Shown: positions 1 to 11,842 of the stretch, piece after piece | How positions within the stretch are numbered: the stretch's first letter is position 1 | Layout: every line of letters starts with the position of its first letter | Source: Symsagittifera roscoffensis | Lineage: Eukaryota > Xenacoelomorpha > Acoela > Convolutidae | Assembly (NCBI RefSeq): GCF_963678635.1 | Contig: NC_087065.1 | Span: 68,512,956 to 68,576,955 of the forward strand | DNA length: 64,000 bases | Direction: 5' to 3' | The notes under the pieces: generated by a model | The model's database searches: none | Seen by the model: only the letters and a program-made list of their open reading frames with translations | What the model was told of the DNA's origin: nothing | Translations under genes and position numbers: made by a program

Positions 1-205
1 AAGAAATAGAAACATTAAAAATTTTAGCCACACTTTATTCAAAAGCTCGAGCTACAACATTTACAGGATACAAAATTTCAGCAACATTATCAGAGAAAAA
101 AGTACATTGTTCCCAAGTCTCAAAGGGAAACAAAAATAGACTTGATCACGAATATTTCTATCAAAGTAATGTTGAAAGACTTTTACATCTTAGCCCTGAA
201 GATTG

Positions 206-786
206 TAAAAAACGAACCTAACTAGTTGAATTTAACCACAAATAAAGACAAAAACCAAAAATTGGAAGACTTTCAAGTTTTTCCAGACTATGCACATCAA
301 GAGGAAATTGAAAGATACCAAGGTTATATAAAATTAGATGACAAATACCCATTACACGGCGCACATTGACGATTAACTTATGAGCTCCATGACAACAATT
401 GGAAACCACAGAATAGAATAAACAACCCCTCTAATTGCAAAGCTGTCACAAAATTGAAAGGATATCAAGAATTTATGTTTTTTGATGGGGAAATCCAATT
501 AGAAAAAGTACAAGTAACACGAAATTTAAAAGCCGACAGGATAATTTATCAAGGAATACGATTTGTTTGTAAAACTGATCAATGATATTGCGATACAACA
601 ACAAGAACACAAGCAACGGTTGTTTGGTTCCACGAAGACACATGTACCACATTTCAAGTTGCAATAATACACACAAGAATGATAAAATTTCATCAGGAAC
701 ACTTTAATGAATCCATCCCTTTTGATAAAGTAAACCCTGAAAAATTCGACAAAACAATTAATGTTTTAACAATATCACTAATATAG
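206..786 (+). pseudogene. Envelope-like ectodomain, copy A (broken)
   Basis: One reading frame stays open over roughly 185 codons except for two TGA codons, at 367 and 583. It contains several Cys and Trp residues and looks like an extracellular glycoprotein segment. The matching frame in copy B has GGA in place of the first TGA, shares the second TGA (6630) and adds a TAG at 6393. Upstream, an extra A in the run after position 90 shifts the frame relative to copy B. The family call rests on context (downstream hydrophobic anchor, neighbouring retroelement pieces), not on a recognised motif. Confidence 0.45.
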
Positions 787-1436
787 AAAGCAAATTGAAA
801 CATTTTCAAATCTAACCAGAAACAGAACTCGCTTGCAAATATAACACTCCACTTTTTAAAAGACAATACTAAGAAGTTTTTATCGAATACAAAAAAGGTT
901 TCGACATGAATACAGGAAAATTAATACTTTTCGAATATAAAAAAGCCAATATCCAACGTATCACAATAAAAAAGACAAAAACTCATACATCCCAGTAACA
1001 TTTCTGAAAAAAACACATGGAGAGCTGGTGGAAAACTTCGACCTCAAGACAAAAGCAGTACACGTTTACAAGGACTATCACTTATGAACAATACCTAACT
1101 TGGTGGAATTCATTATTACATCCACTAAGACATGAAATTAGACTATACGATAAGAAGATTTTTTCAAGAAATGTCATTATCAGAACAAAAAACGCTTCAA
1201 CACTTAAGTGAACTTGAACGAGGACAAATTTTACAATCATTTGCACTTGCAGTATTCAAAATACCTTATGCAGTATATATTTTTTCAGGAAATAGATCAA
1301 GTTTTGTCGAGTACGAAAGAAACACTTTTTTGTATTACACATTAACGAAAAAAGTATCGCCATTATATGTGTTTGAAGACAACAGATGATACAAAAAAAA
1401 ATCACTTTGTTCTCCAAAAATGAAGTACATTTTGTC

Positions 1437-1974
1437 GATACACTTTCAAGACGCACATATTTTTGTGATACCGCAGTCCCATGTGGATGAAAAAAAACCA
1501 CAATGTCTTACAACTAAACCCTGACGAAGATAAATACTATCTACTTACACCATATCCCACATTAATGCAACCACTAAAAAAGTTTTCACCAGAAAGAATC
1601 CGAGCCATCAATCGCAACCCAAATATTGATATACAATCAGTTGGAATATCTTCTAAATCTGATATACAACATCACATTAGAACACAGCAATTTCAAGAAT
1701 TACTAACACAAAAGGACACAATACAACGACAATCAATCGACCAAAATTCAACAAAACTTGCCGAAACTGCAGGATTTGCAGACATTTATACTCATGACTA
1801 CAGCGGATATTTTAAGGATAATAAAGATTACATATATTTAAACGGTGAAAAATACCGACCACAAGATATTTTACCCAAAAACATTTTCAGTTTGTAACCT
1901 TAAAAAACGAAATTCTTGCCTTTCTAGGATGGCCCTATTACATCTTAGAACGATTGACTATCTTATACGCTATG
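1437..1974 (+). pseudogene. Envelope-like 3' segment, first internal copy
   Basis: Carries an open frame at 1481-1897 (138 codons) and then the start of the hydrophobic region near 1900-1975. Aligned with the second internal copy, this unit has a net 2-base loss near the A8 run at 1490-1497, which puts the segment before it in a different frame from the one after it. The same lesion is present in copy B, so it predates the duplication that separated A and B. The unit ends abruptly where the second internal copy begins. Confidence 0.5.
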
Positions 1975-2957
1975 TTTATGTTGACACACTTACTAGAAGA
2001 ACATATTTTTGGGATAGAGCTGTCCCACGTGGATCTGAAAGCAGTCAATCAGTTGTACAGTTAAATCCCGATGATGCCACCATTAAAGAATGCACGTATG
2101 CCACCATTAAAGAAATTTTCAACAAAAATTATCAAGCCTATTGCTAGAAACCCAAATATAGATTTATAAACAGTAGGTATATACATTAGATCAGATATAC
2201 AACATCACATCCGCACACAACTTTTTCAGGAACTCCTTACAAAAATGGATACAATATAAAGACAATCCATTGACCAAAACTTAAGAAAGCTTGCAGAAAC
2301 AGCAGGATTTTCAGACATCTATACACAAGACTACCGTGGATACTTTAATGATATAAAAGATTATATTTATTTAAACGGTGATAAATACCGTTCACAAGAT
2401 ATATCACCTATCAATATCTTTAGTTTTGTGAACTCGAAAAATTAACTACTCGTCTTTCTAGGGTGGCCCTACAATATCTTAGAAAGATTGACTATCATAT
2501 ATACAATGTTTAATTTTTTTGATTTTCTCTTTTCATTATTGAAAGGAATCTATAATACATGCACAATACTCACACAACTAAACAAACAAGCAAGTGTACC
2601 ACGCATACTTTTCGCAGAACTTTTTGGAATACTTTCAACCTCAATTAACAAAATCCGTTTAGACTATCAACTACACCCAATGTATATGATAATTCACAAG
2701 ACAAAAAAAAACACGACACCTGCTGCACCACAAATACACACTTTACATAATAACTATCCATTATCATTAGTACCACGAAATTACAGGAATATAGCCCTTA
2801 CAGAGCACATCTCTACAAGTCATAGTTACCCACAAAGTCCAGTTACCCACAGTATAGCACAGCAACCAAATGTACAAAAAACGTATGAACAGATTATAGA
2901 ACAGCCACATACCACTAATTTCCCTTCTCAGAACAACCGTCTTTTTAGCCCACGATG
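1975..2957 (+). pseudogene. Envelope-like 3' segment, second internal copy with membrane anchor
   Basis: Repeats the preceding unit and then continues to the natural end. 2488-2958 is an open frame of 156 codons that is identical in protein sequence to 8015-8485 in copy B. It begins inside a strongly hydrophobic, Phe/Leu/Ile-rich stretch that would be the membrane anchor, followed by a basic patch and a Pro/Thr/Gln-rich tail like a cytoplasmic domain. An in-frame TAA at about 2443 separates it from the upstream part. The unit also carries in-frame TAA codons in the 2150-2270 part. Confidence 0.5.
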
Positions 2958-3052
2958 AGCTGCCAGATTGGATCCCTGAACCGTTCCTTTTCATACCCAT
3001 CAAACGTCCAACGTCATTCTAAGATCTCACCACTTTTTGATTTCACTCCCTA

Positions 3053-3128
3053 ACTTGCCGAAACTGCAGGATTTGCAGACATTTGTACACAAGACTACAG
3101 CGGATATTTTAAGGATATTAAAGACTAC
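3053..3128 (+). pseudogene. Short displaced envelope-like fragment
   Basis: About 75 bp nearly identical to 1757-1836 (the first internal copy), joined directly to the end of copy A. In copy B the sequence after the matching position is unrelated and runs on without interruption, so the junction near 3052 marks a rearrangement. Confidence 0.6.
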
Positions 3129-3159
3129 ATATTTTTTTGGGTATCTTTGGGTCTCGGGT

Positions 3160-3365
3160 ATCATATTTTGCCAATACGGAAGGGTCAAATTTTGCCAATC
3201 TGGAAGGGTCATGTTTTGCCAATACGGAGAAATCTCAATTCGGAGGGGTCCTGTTTTCGCCAAAACAGAAGGGTCATTTTTTACCAATCCGAAGAAGTCG
3301 TAATTCGGAGGGGTCTCGTTTTTGGAAGGATCATTGTTTGCCAATTACAACCAATTCGAAAAGGA
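3160..3365 (+). repeat. Degenerate ~24-bp minisatellite
   Basis: Repeats of a unit like TTTTGCCAATACGGAAGGGT with point changes and spacer variation, about seven or eight units. Overlapping open frames in all three frames here are a by-product of the repeat, not evidence of a gene. Confidence 0.75.
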
Positions 3366-3383
3366 CCCTTTCAAAATATTGAC

Positions 3384-3581
3384 AAGTCCACTGATGTAAC
3401 ATATAAACTTATTGATTCAAATAAAAAAGAAATTGTTTAATATAGAAACACTCTTTTGCCATATTACCCAAAAGAATACGGTCTTCGCGAGCTAAAACAA
3501 TTATACTCCTTTACAGGACTCAAAGTTGTCCAGGACAACTCAGACAATAATCAAAAACAAACAAATGATATAAATTGTTAA
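3384..3581 (+). pseudogene. pol: Integrase C-terminal-like fragment of a retroelement pol
   Basis: One frame, interrupted by a TAA at 3438-3440, encodes a short segment with the pattern seen at the end of Ty3/gypsy-type integrases: a strand ending in a Glu-Ile-Val, then Arg-Asn and a Leu-Leu-Pro-Tyr-Tyr-Pro motif. It is followed by a Lys-rich tail. Only about 65 codons are visible, with no catalytic core, reverse transcriptase or protease nearby. The call is tentative and rests on the LLPYYP context plus its position among envelope-like fragments. Confidence 0.4.
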
Positions 3582-4724
3582 CCACGAATTTCAGAAGAAA
3601 ATTTGTTAACCACGAATAAAAAATGAAGAAAATACCCGACAGAATCACAAGAAACAAGCAAAAAACAAATACCACAGAAACAAAGAAAAACCAAAAATTA
3701 GAAGAAAAAATTTTACCAAAAGAAAAAAAAGAAAAATCTCAACAACGACAATTATCGCAATTTTGAGAACAACCAGAGACAACCTTCATACCACAATCTA
3801 AAATATCAAAGAAAGTTGAATTCCAAAATATTTTTTCTTATTAGTTATCATTTTAAATTTTCAGAAATATAACAAATGTTTCTTCTTTTTTCGAAAATTT
3901 CATGCTGAAACTCTTGAACAACTAGTTCAATTTTAGCCAATCAGAAGCTGTCTAAACGTCACCTCATTATGACACCACTTCTTTAGCCGACACTTTGCAA
4001 ACTTCAAACATATATGTAACTATAACTAAAAGACCTCCAGGTCAAAATTAAGCAACAAGCTCGTATTTGACAAATGGAATAAAAAAAATCTAAGAACTAC
4101 AGCCCTCTCTATCAATTAGTTCAAAGATCAACAATATTGTCCAAACTCCTGGATACCCCCGATCGTCCAATAAATAAAAACAAAATTAGAAAGCTCGTTC
4201 TTAGACATTCAGTCTTCTCTTCATCAAAAATTGCCTACTTCCAACTTACTTGTCATAAATCGGTAAGCAATCCTACCAGACTCAAATTTAGCCTCAAAAA
4301 GAAGAAAAAAACTCGGCAAGAACGAATGCTTTCTCAAATGCTTCTTTCCGGTTCAGTCAAACTTTTTCATCTTTTTTCAAATCAGCATTTTTTTATTATA
4401 GATTTTTTTGAACTATTTCTCTTTCTCTTCATAATTTCTTGCAGTTTTTTCAAAAATTTCTATTCACTCCACAAAACCTACTTCAACTTTGCAAAAATTC
4501 TTGACGAAATTTCGAGGTACAAAATTTCAAAAACTATCAAAATGTTAAGACATCTGTTCAACAAAAAAAAAGCATTTTTTTTCTTTTAGTGATATTTTTC
4601 ATATTTCTAATATCCCTAATTCTGACAATGTGCAAATGTAAAAAAGCAAAACAATTTTTGCATTAGCAACGATATTTTGAATCATTTTCATAGAAGAATA
4701 TTATAATTAACCTGAAATTTCTTC
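3582..4724. other. AT-rich spacer without recognised gene
   Basis: Lys-rich low-complexity reading to about 3800, then AT-rich DNA with a CCAAT-like element at 3937. An open frame at 4137-4589 is dominated by Phe/Lys/Leu runs and looks like chance translation. The interval lies between the pol-like tail and the start of the Ser/Thr/Pro-rich frame, where an LTR or leader could lie, but I see no LTR boundary. Confidence 0.4.
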
Positions 4725-5766
4725 ATGGTTAAGAATATTAAGGAACTTTTCAAAACTGCTAATCAACAATCAACACAACAGTCCCCACCGACTACGACAT
4801 CCGAGGAACCTCCAATAACACCAACATCCAGTCACACAAATCACCCTCAATCATCAACACTTATTTCATTTCAAGCAAACCCATATACATTTGAGGAGAG
4901 ACATTCACTTTTATCAGAAACTTAAGAACCTGTAATTCGCCACGCACCCCTAAGCGAACCAAAATACGAACCAATATATATCATATACATTCAACAATAT
5001 CTCAATAGAACAAGACATCTAAGTCAAAACCAAAACACATCCACAATAAATAGACAAATCATACATCCAAGACAAAATAAAAATTTTACAACTCCCAGAG
5101 TTCATTTTAATATATCGTCATCACCAACCACAAATCCTGTAGATCTTTCCAGTAGTACAATTCAAAGTACCTTATCACCATTACAATCTACCTCACATCA
5201 AAATACTCCGAACATAAAATCGGATAACTGAGGATCAACCCCCACAGCCGAACAAAGTCGTGAAAATCCCTCTATTAAACAAACTTCAACACAACATCGC
5301 CTACATTGGATGACACAAGCTTTCACTCAAGGTGAGCCAAACTGGGTAAACGACCCAATAGATACCTCATCAGACACATCCTTGTCACTACCAGAAACCC
5401 TCTCACTTTCTCCAACCCCTTCAATAAGTCAGACCTCAACAACATTATTTCCTCCAAATTTCCCTACAAATTTAGACGAAAGATATAAGGAACATTTAAC
5501 CAATAATGTACCTACGATTAGACTGGAATACATTCAAATCACCATCTCCAATATTTGGTCAACATCTCGACAGTAACAGACTACATAATTGGGCATTCAA
5601 TAGATTACAAAATCGACACGATATTCACAAAGACATACAGGAACCTAACATACAAATCCTTACACAAGACATTCTTACACTTATATTTGAAATAACAAAA
5701 AAACTTAACAATTTAGTACATCACTCTCTCCCCTCAGCTCCACCAAACTTAACAGCTCAGTCATAA
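4725..5766 (+). pseudogene. Ser/Thr/Pro-rich retroelement reading frame, nearly intact
   Basis: Starts at ATG 4725 and stays in one frame to 5576 except for a TAA at 4923 and a TGA at 5229. From about 5506 a second frame takes over to a TAA at 5766, suggesting one frameshift near 5510. The product is rich in Ser, Thr, Pro, Asn and Gln with few charged residues, then becomes more helical near the end. It could be a gag-like or accessory protein of the element; I recognise no domain (no zinc knuckle). It lies just upstream of envelope copy B. A different Ser/Thr/Pro-rich frame occupies a comparable place at 10410-10900. Confidence 0.4.
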
Positions 5767-7522
5767 CCTCCCCTTTATCATAACAGAAACTATCTATAAA
5801 TACGATAGATTTATAAAAGACACTTGGATACATCACATTCTACTATTCTACGCATGTATTTTTTAATGATCTTTCCCTTTCAAACCGTATTCCTTTATAT
5901 TTTTTTGGAACCAGCACAACACAAAAACCCATGCCCTTGAACAGGACCCAAGATTCACTAGTCACACACTATGATTGTGAAGAAAATGAACAAAAAACAC
6001 TACATAAATACGCTATAAACCAAGTAACTCAATGAGAATCCGAACCACAAGAAATAGAATCATCAAAATTAATAGCCACACTTTATTCAACAGCTCGAGC
6101 TACAAGGTTTACAGGATACAAAATTACAGCAATATTCTCAGAGAAAAAGTACATTGTTCCCAAGTCTCAAAGGGAAACAAAAATAGACTTGATCACGAAT
6201 ATTTCTATCAAAGTAATATTGAAAGACTTTTACATCTTAGCCCTGAAGATTGTAAAAAACGAACCTAACCAGTTGAATTTAACCACAAATAAAGGCAAAA
6301 ACCAAAAATTGGTAAATTTTCAAGTTTTTCCAGACTATGCACATCAAGAGGTAATTGAAAGATACCAAGGTCATATAAAATTAGATGACAAATAGCCATT
6401 ACACGGCGCACATGGACGATTAACTTATGAGCTCCTTGACAACAATTGGAATCCACAAAATAGAATAAACAACCCCTCTAATTGCAAAGCTGTCACAAAC
6501 TTGAAAGGATATCAAGAATTTATGTTTTTTGATGGGGAAATCCAATTAGAAAAAGTACAAGTAACACGAAATTTAAAAGCCGACAGTATAATTTATCAAG
6601 GAATACGATTTTTTTGTAAAACTGATCAATGATATTGCGATGCAACAACAAGAACACAAGCAACGGTTGTTTGGTTCCCCGAAGACACATGTACCACATT
6701 TCAAGTTGCAATAATACAAGAATGATAAAATTTCATCAGAAACACTTTAATGAATCCACTTTAATGAATCCATTTAAAAAATGATAAAGTAAACCCTGAA
6801 AAATTCGACAAAACAATTAATGTTTCATCAATATCAATAATATAGAAACAAAATTGAAACGTTTTTAAATCAAACCAGAAACAGAACTCGCTTGCAAATA
6901 TAACACTCCACTTTTTAAAAGACAATACTAAGAAATTCTTATCGAATACAAAAAAAGTTTCGCCATGAATACAGGAAAGATAAGAATTTTTGAATACAAA
7001 AAAGCCAATATCCAACGTATCACAATAAAAAAGACAAAAACTGATACATCCCAGTAAAATTTCTGAAAAAAACCCATGGAGAGCTGGTGGAAAACTTCGA
7101 CCTCAAGACAAAAGCAGTACACGTTTACAAGAACTATCACTTATGAACAACACCTAACTTGGTGGAATTCCTTATCACATCCACTAAAACATGAAATTAG
7201 ACTATACGATAAGAAGATTTTTTCAAAAATTGTCATTATCAGAACTAAGAACGCTTCATCACTTATGTGAACTTCAAAGAATACAAATTTTACAATCATT
7301 TGCACTTGCAGTATTGAAAAATACCTTATGCAGGATATAGTTTTTTAGGAAGTAGATCAAGTTTTGTCGAGTACGAAAGAAACATTTTTTTGTATTACAC
7401 ATTAACGAAAAAAGTATCGCCATTAAATGTATTTGAAGACAAAAGATGATACAAAAAAAAATCACTTTGTTCTACAAAAATGAAGTACATTTTGTCGATA
7501 CACTTTCAAGACGCACATATTT

Positions 7523-7972
7523 TTGGGATACCGCAGTTCCATGTGGATGAAAAAAAACCACAATGTCGTACAACTAAACCCTGACGAAGATAAATACTAT
7601 CTACTTACACCATATCCCACATTAATGCAACCACTAAAAAAGTTTTCACCAGAAAGAATCCAAGCCATCAATCGCAACCCAAATATTGATATACAATCAA
7701 TTGGAATATCTTCTAAATCTGATATACAACATCACATTAGAACACAGCAATTTCAAGAATTACTAACACAAAAGGACACAATACAACGACAATCAATCGA
7801 CCAAAATTTAACAAAACTTGCCGAAACTGCAGGATTTGCAGACATCTATACACAAGACTACCGTGGATACTTTAATGATATAAAAGATTATATTTATTTA
7901 AACGGTGATAAATACCGTTCACAAGATATATCACCTATCAATATCTTTAGTTTTGTGAACTCGAAAAATTAA
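7523..7972 (+). pseudogene. Envelope-like middle segment, copy B
   Basis: Open frame of 149 codons closely matching 1481-1897. The upstream junction carries the same A8-run lesion as copy A (1490-1497), and the frame closes with a TAA just before the hydrophobic block that begins near 7976. The 3' third matches A's second internal unit rather than the first. Confidence 0.45.
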
Positions 7973-8014
7973 CTACTCGTCTTTCTAGGGTGGCCCTACA
8001 ATATCTTAGAAAGA

Positions 8015-8485
8015 TTGACTATCATATATACAATGTTTAATTTTTTTGATTTTCTCTTTTCATTATTGAAAGGAATCTATAATACATGCACAATACTCAC
8101 ACAACTAAACAAACAAGCAAGTGTACCACGCATACTTTTCGCAGAACTTTTTGGAATACTTTCAACCTCAATTAACAAAATCCGTTTAGACTATCAACTA
8201 CACCCAATGTATATGATAATTCACAAGACAAAAAAAAACACGACACCTGCTGCACCACAAATACACACTTTACATAATAACTATCCATTATCATTAGTAC
8301 CACGAAATTACAGGAATATAGCCCTTACAGAGCACATCTCTACAAGTCATAGTTATCCACAAAGTCCAGTTACCCACAGTATAGCACAGCAACCAAATGT
8401 ACAAAAAACGTATGAACAGATTATAGAACAGCCACATACCACTAATTTCCCTTCTCAGAACAACCGTCTTTTTAGCCCACGATGA
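8015..8485 (+). pseudogene. Envelope-like C-terminal anchor and tail, copy B
   Basis: Open frame of 156 codons with the same protein sequence as 2488-2958. It starts inside a hydrophobic anchor-like segment and ends in a Pro/Gln/Thr-rich tail. The identity over 470 bp, in otherwise decayed sequence, points to recent duplication rather than selection. Confidence 0.5.
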
Positions 8486-8575
8486 GCTGCCAGATTGGAT
8501 CCCTGAACCGTTCCTTTTCATACCCATCAAACGTCCATCGTCATTCTAAGATCTCACCACTTTTTGATTTCACTC

Positions 8576-9656
8576 CCTTCCTTGAACCATCATATATCAA
8601 TAAGTCAGTAGGAATCAGATAACACTTCCACAAACACACTTTTTCACACGGTTTCACAATTTGACAACTCTGATATTGAAACCCCAGATGAATTTGCAGA
8701 CTCCGAGCCTAGTGCATCCACTTTTTCCTAACCATCTTTTCAACCACTCTATACCCAAATTCCCGACGAACCTTCCTCAGCCCTTTCTTCCTACACTGAT
8801 GCAACCCCAATTTACTCCCTAATGAGTAGCGACCCACCTGACAACTCTAGCCCCGTTGATACGGAACTCCAAAATGAACTAGATAACTTCATAAACCTCC
8901 AACAACACGTCCACTACTGGAGAAAACCGAGCCCACCGAGTATTTAAACATAAACTCCCCAATACCCCATTCCTTTCTAACCCTCGACCAGCTCAAACAT
9001 TTTCGAGTCATCCACTTCATACTTACACAAAAAATTTTCTCCAAGTGTGCTTACCATTCTTTCCACAAAAACTTAATATCACTCAAATCCTAACGACAAT
9101 CAACCAAATTACGTTAACGAAAATGCCTTATTTCGCACACTTTTATGGACCTCACATTATCATTTCAGTAATCCATTATCACTTCCACTATATAATAATT
9201 CAGACGACAATGATTTATGTCAAACTAGACTATATCAACTAAACACATCACTTCATGAAAAGCAGTTCCCAACCATCGGATTGAGCCAAACACAAAACAG
9301 ATTCACTACAGAAAAAACTAACCAATTTTCCATTAACCATTTTGATCAGGCCATTGCACGACCCATTGAAAATAACTTTTTACATGACGATACTAACGCT
9401 AACCCCCAACTAACTCAAAATTTTTTTATCAAATCACAATATGTATTGTTTATGAACTGCATTAATAAAAAATATGATCACATTATATCCAGAGCACTTC
9501 GCAAGACAAAAACCTACGACTCTTCTTTCAGTAAATTAACCATTTTTCACTTACTTTTGAATTTCCTAACACAAAAAGAACGTGACTTACACTGCTCACG
9601 TCAAATTATGTTACGCACAAAACAAACTCACACATACACTAGTTATAAAATCACAG
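8576..9656 (+). repeat. Retroelement downstream unit D1 (tandem with D2)
   Basis: Follows the envelope-like 3' end of copy B and recurs as D2 at 10315-11475. It holds Ser/Pro-rich frames and a 146-codon open frame (9281-9721) whose last part runs across the junction into copy C. D1 lacks about 73 bp present in D2 (around 8903). At 9656 it breaks off into the third envelope-like 3' end, whereas D2 runs on; the 9656/9657 junction is therefore the breakpoint of a ~1.75-kb tandem duplication. Confidence 0.6.
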
Positions 9657-10314
9657 ATAAATACCGTTCACAAGATATATCACCCATCAATATCTTTAGT
9701 TTTGTAAACTCAAAAAATTAACTACTCTTCTTTCTAGGGTGGCCCTACCATATCTTAGAAAGATTGACTATCATTTATGCAATGTTTATTTTTTTGATTT
9801 TCTCTTTTTATTATTGAAAGGAATCTATAATACATGCAAAATACTCACACAACTAAACAAACAAGCAAGTGTACCACGCATACTTTTCGCAGAATTTTTC
9901 GGAATTTTTTCAATCTCAATTAACAAAATCCGATTAGACTATCAACTACACCCAATGCATATGATAATTCCCAAGACAAAAAAATACGACACCTGCTGCA
10001 CCACAAATACACACTTTACATAATAACTATCCATTATCATTAGTACCACGAAATTACAGGAATATAGCCCTTATAGAGCACATCTCTACAAGTCATAGTT
10101 ATCCACAAAGTCCAGTTACCCACAGTATAGCACAGCAACCAAATGTAGAAGAAACGTATGAACAGATTATAGAACAGCCACATACCACTGATTTCCCTTC
10201 TCAGAACAAGCGTCTTTTTAGCCCACGATGAGCTGCCAGATTGGATCCCTGAACCGTTACTTTTCATACCCTTCAAACGTCCAACGTCATTCTAAGATCT
10301 CACCACTTTTTGAT
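9657..10314 (+). pseudogene. Envelope-like 3' end, third copy (C)
   Basis: Begins at the sequence matching 7908 and 2390 and contains the hydrophobic anchor and Pro-rich tail. A one-base difference in the T run after 9785 and other indels split the frame into 9739-10023 plus a remainder, so it is more decayed than copies A and B. Minus-strand open frames here and in the other copies are shadows. Confidence 0.5.
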
Positions 10315-11475
10315 TTCCCTCCCTACCTTGAACCATCATATATCAATAAGTCAGTAGGAATCAGATAACACTTCCACAAACACACTTTTTCACACGGTTT
10401 CACAATTTGACAACTCTGATATTGAAACCCCAGATGAATTTGCAGACTCCGAGCCTAGCGCATCCACTTTTTCCTAGCCCTCTTTTCAACCACTCTATAC
10501 CCAAATTCCCGACGAACCTTCCTCAGCCCTTTCTTCCTACACTGATGCAACCCCAATTTACTCCCCAATGACTAGCGACCCACCTGACAACTCTAGCCCC
10601 TTTGATACGGAACTCGAAAAAAAACTAGATAACTTCATAACCCTCCAACAACAGCTACATCACCCTAACACACTAACCATTCATCACCTCTCACAAACCA
10701 TGACATCCTCAGAATCCTCCAACCCAACGTCCACTACTGGAAAAACCCGAGCCCACCGAGGTTTTAAACATAAACTCCCCAATACCCCATTCCTTTCTAA
10801 CCCTCGACCAGCTCAAACATTTTCGAGTCATCCACTTCATACTTACACAAAAAATTTTCTCCAAGTGTGCTTACCATTCTTTCCACAAAAAACTTAATCT
10901 CACTCAAATCCTAACGACAATCAACCAAATTACGTTAACGAAAATGCCTTATTTCGCACACTTTCATGGACCTCACATTATCATTTCAGTAATCCATTAT
11001 CACTTCCACTATATAATAATTCAGACGACAATGATTTATGTCAAACTAGACTATATCAACTAAACACATCACTTCATGAAAAACAGTTCACAACCATCGG
11101 ATTGAATCAAACACTAAACAGAATCACTACAGAAAAAACTAACCGATTTTCCATTAACCATTTTGATCAGGCCATTGCACGACCCATTGAAAATAACTTT
11201 TTACATGACGATACTAACGCTAACCCCCAACTAACTCAAAATTTTTTTTATCAAATCACAATATGTATTGTTTATGAACTGCATTAATAAAAAATATGAT
11301 CACATTATATCCAGAGAACTTCGCAAGACAAAAACCTACGACTCTTCTTTCAGTAAATTAACCATTTTTCACTAACTTTCAATTTCCTAACACCAAAAAA
11401 ACGTGACTTACACTGCTCACGTCAAATTATGTTACGCACAGAACAAACTCTCACATACACTAATTATAAATTCAT
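10315..11475 (+). repeat. Retroelement downstream unit D2
   Basis: Second copy of D1. Contains an acidic Ser/Pro/Thr-rich open frame (10568-10897) and an Asn/Thr-rich frame (11102-11287). Compared with D1 it keeps about 73 bp around 10650-10720. Sequence after 11475 continues into a region that D1 has lost, so D2 preserves the original linkage. Confidence 0.55.
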
Positions 11476-11842
11476 ACAACACCATTCCACAACTAATACA
11501 CCATCGCAAAAACCCACAACATCGACTTCAAATTATTAGCTCCAAATACACTTCACCATTCTTCTTAAACTCCACATACTGTATAAAAGACATTAACATG
11601 CAAGGAATCATCAGAAATTACGACCCTATCCGAGAAATGTATATATTTTGCCCACTAACCAGAACTTTGTCCCTCAAGAATATATACAGCCCGTTGAAAT
11701 CCCACTCCTAGAAAACATTCACAGCACTAAATTTAATCATAAGCTTTATAATCTAATGAAAAACACACCACATGACTTCTCACCAAGTATTGAAGACAAC
11801 AAGATTATCAAAACACTCGAACTGCTTCGGCCTCTGCTTTAA
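11403..11842 (+). pseudogene. Envelope-like N-terminal/middle remnant
   Basis: Two overlapping open frames (11403-11711 and 11648-11842) read like consecutive parts of a glycoprotein ectodomain, the second with a run of acidic and hydrophobic residues ending at a TAA at 11840. The frame change near 11650 indicates an indel. It is not a copy of 206-786, so it represents either another part of the protein or a related element. Confidence 0.35.

Larger units (their letters stand above)
1..3052 (+). mobile_element. Decayed env-bearing retroelement fragment, copy A
   Basis: About 3 kb of A-rich, G-poor DNA repeated at 6050-8575 with high nucleotide identity. Plus-strand frames read like a viral-type envelope glycoprotein: a Cys-containing ectodomain at about 200-790, a middle part at 790-1440, and a C-terminal hydrophobic part at 2460-2700 followed by a Pro/Gln-rich tail to 2957. 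The frames are broken by in-frame stops and indels. The 3' half of the gene is present twice inside this copy (1437-1974 and 1975-2957), so it is internally duplicated as well as repeated downstream. Envelope genes of this sort occur in Ty3/gypsy-like and related LTR elements; assignment to that class is inference supported only by an integrase-tail-like piece at 3384-3581. No LTR pair was found by eye. Confidence 0.6.
5850..8575 (+). mobile_element. Decayed env-bearing retroelement fragment, copy B
   Basis: The most complete envelope-like copy. A hydrophobic, signal-like stretch starts at ATG 5850; after a TGA at 5938 an overlapping frame continues through 6033 (TGA), 6393 (TAG) and 6630 (TGA). 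Later open blocks are 7523-7972 and 8015-8485, the latter holding the hydrophobic anchor and Pro-rich tail. Copy B lacks the internal duplication seen in copy A: its left part matches A's first unit and its right part A's second unit, with the switch near 7830-7850. Nothing here looks able to encode a full-length product. Confidence 0.6.

Noticed and set aside
2767-3003. Minus-strand 78-codon frame, repeated at 8294 and 10040
   Set aside because: It is conserved only because it is antisense to the duplicated envelope-like tail.
3037-3440. Overlapping frames over the minisatellite
   Set aside because: All three frames are open because the 24-bp unit lacks stops; this is a repeat artefact.
4137-4589. 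150-codon open frame
   Set aside because: Phe/Lys/Leu-rich low-complexity translation of AT-rich DNA with no motif and no copy in the related retroelement units.
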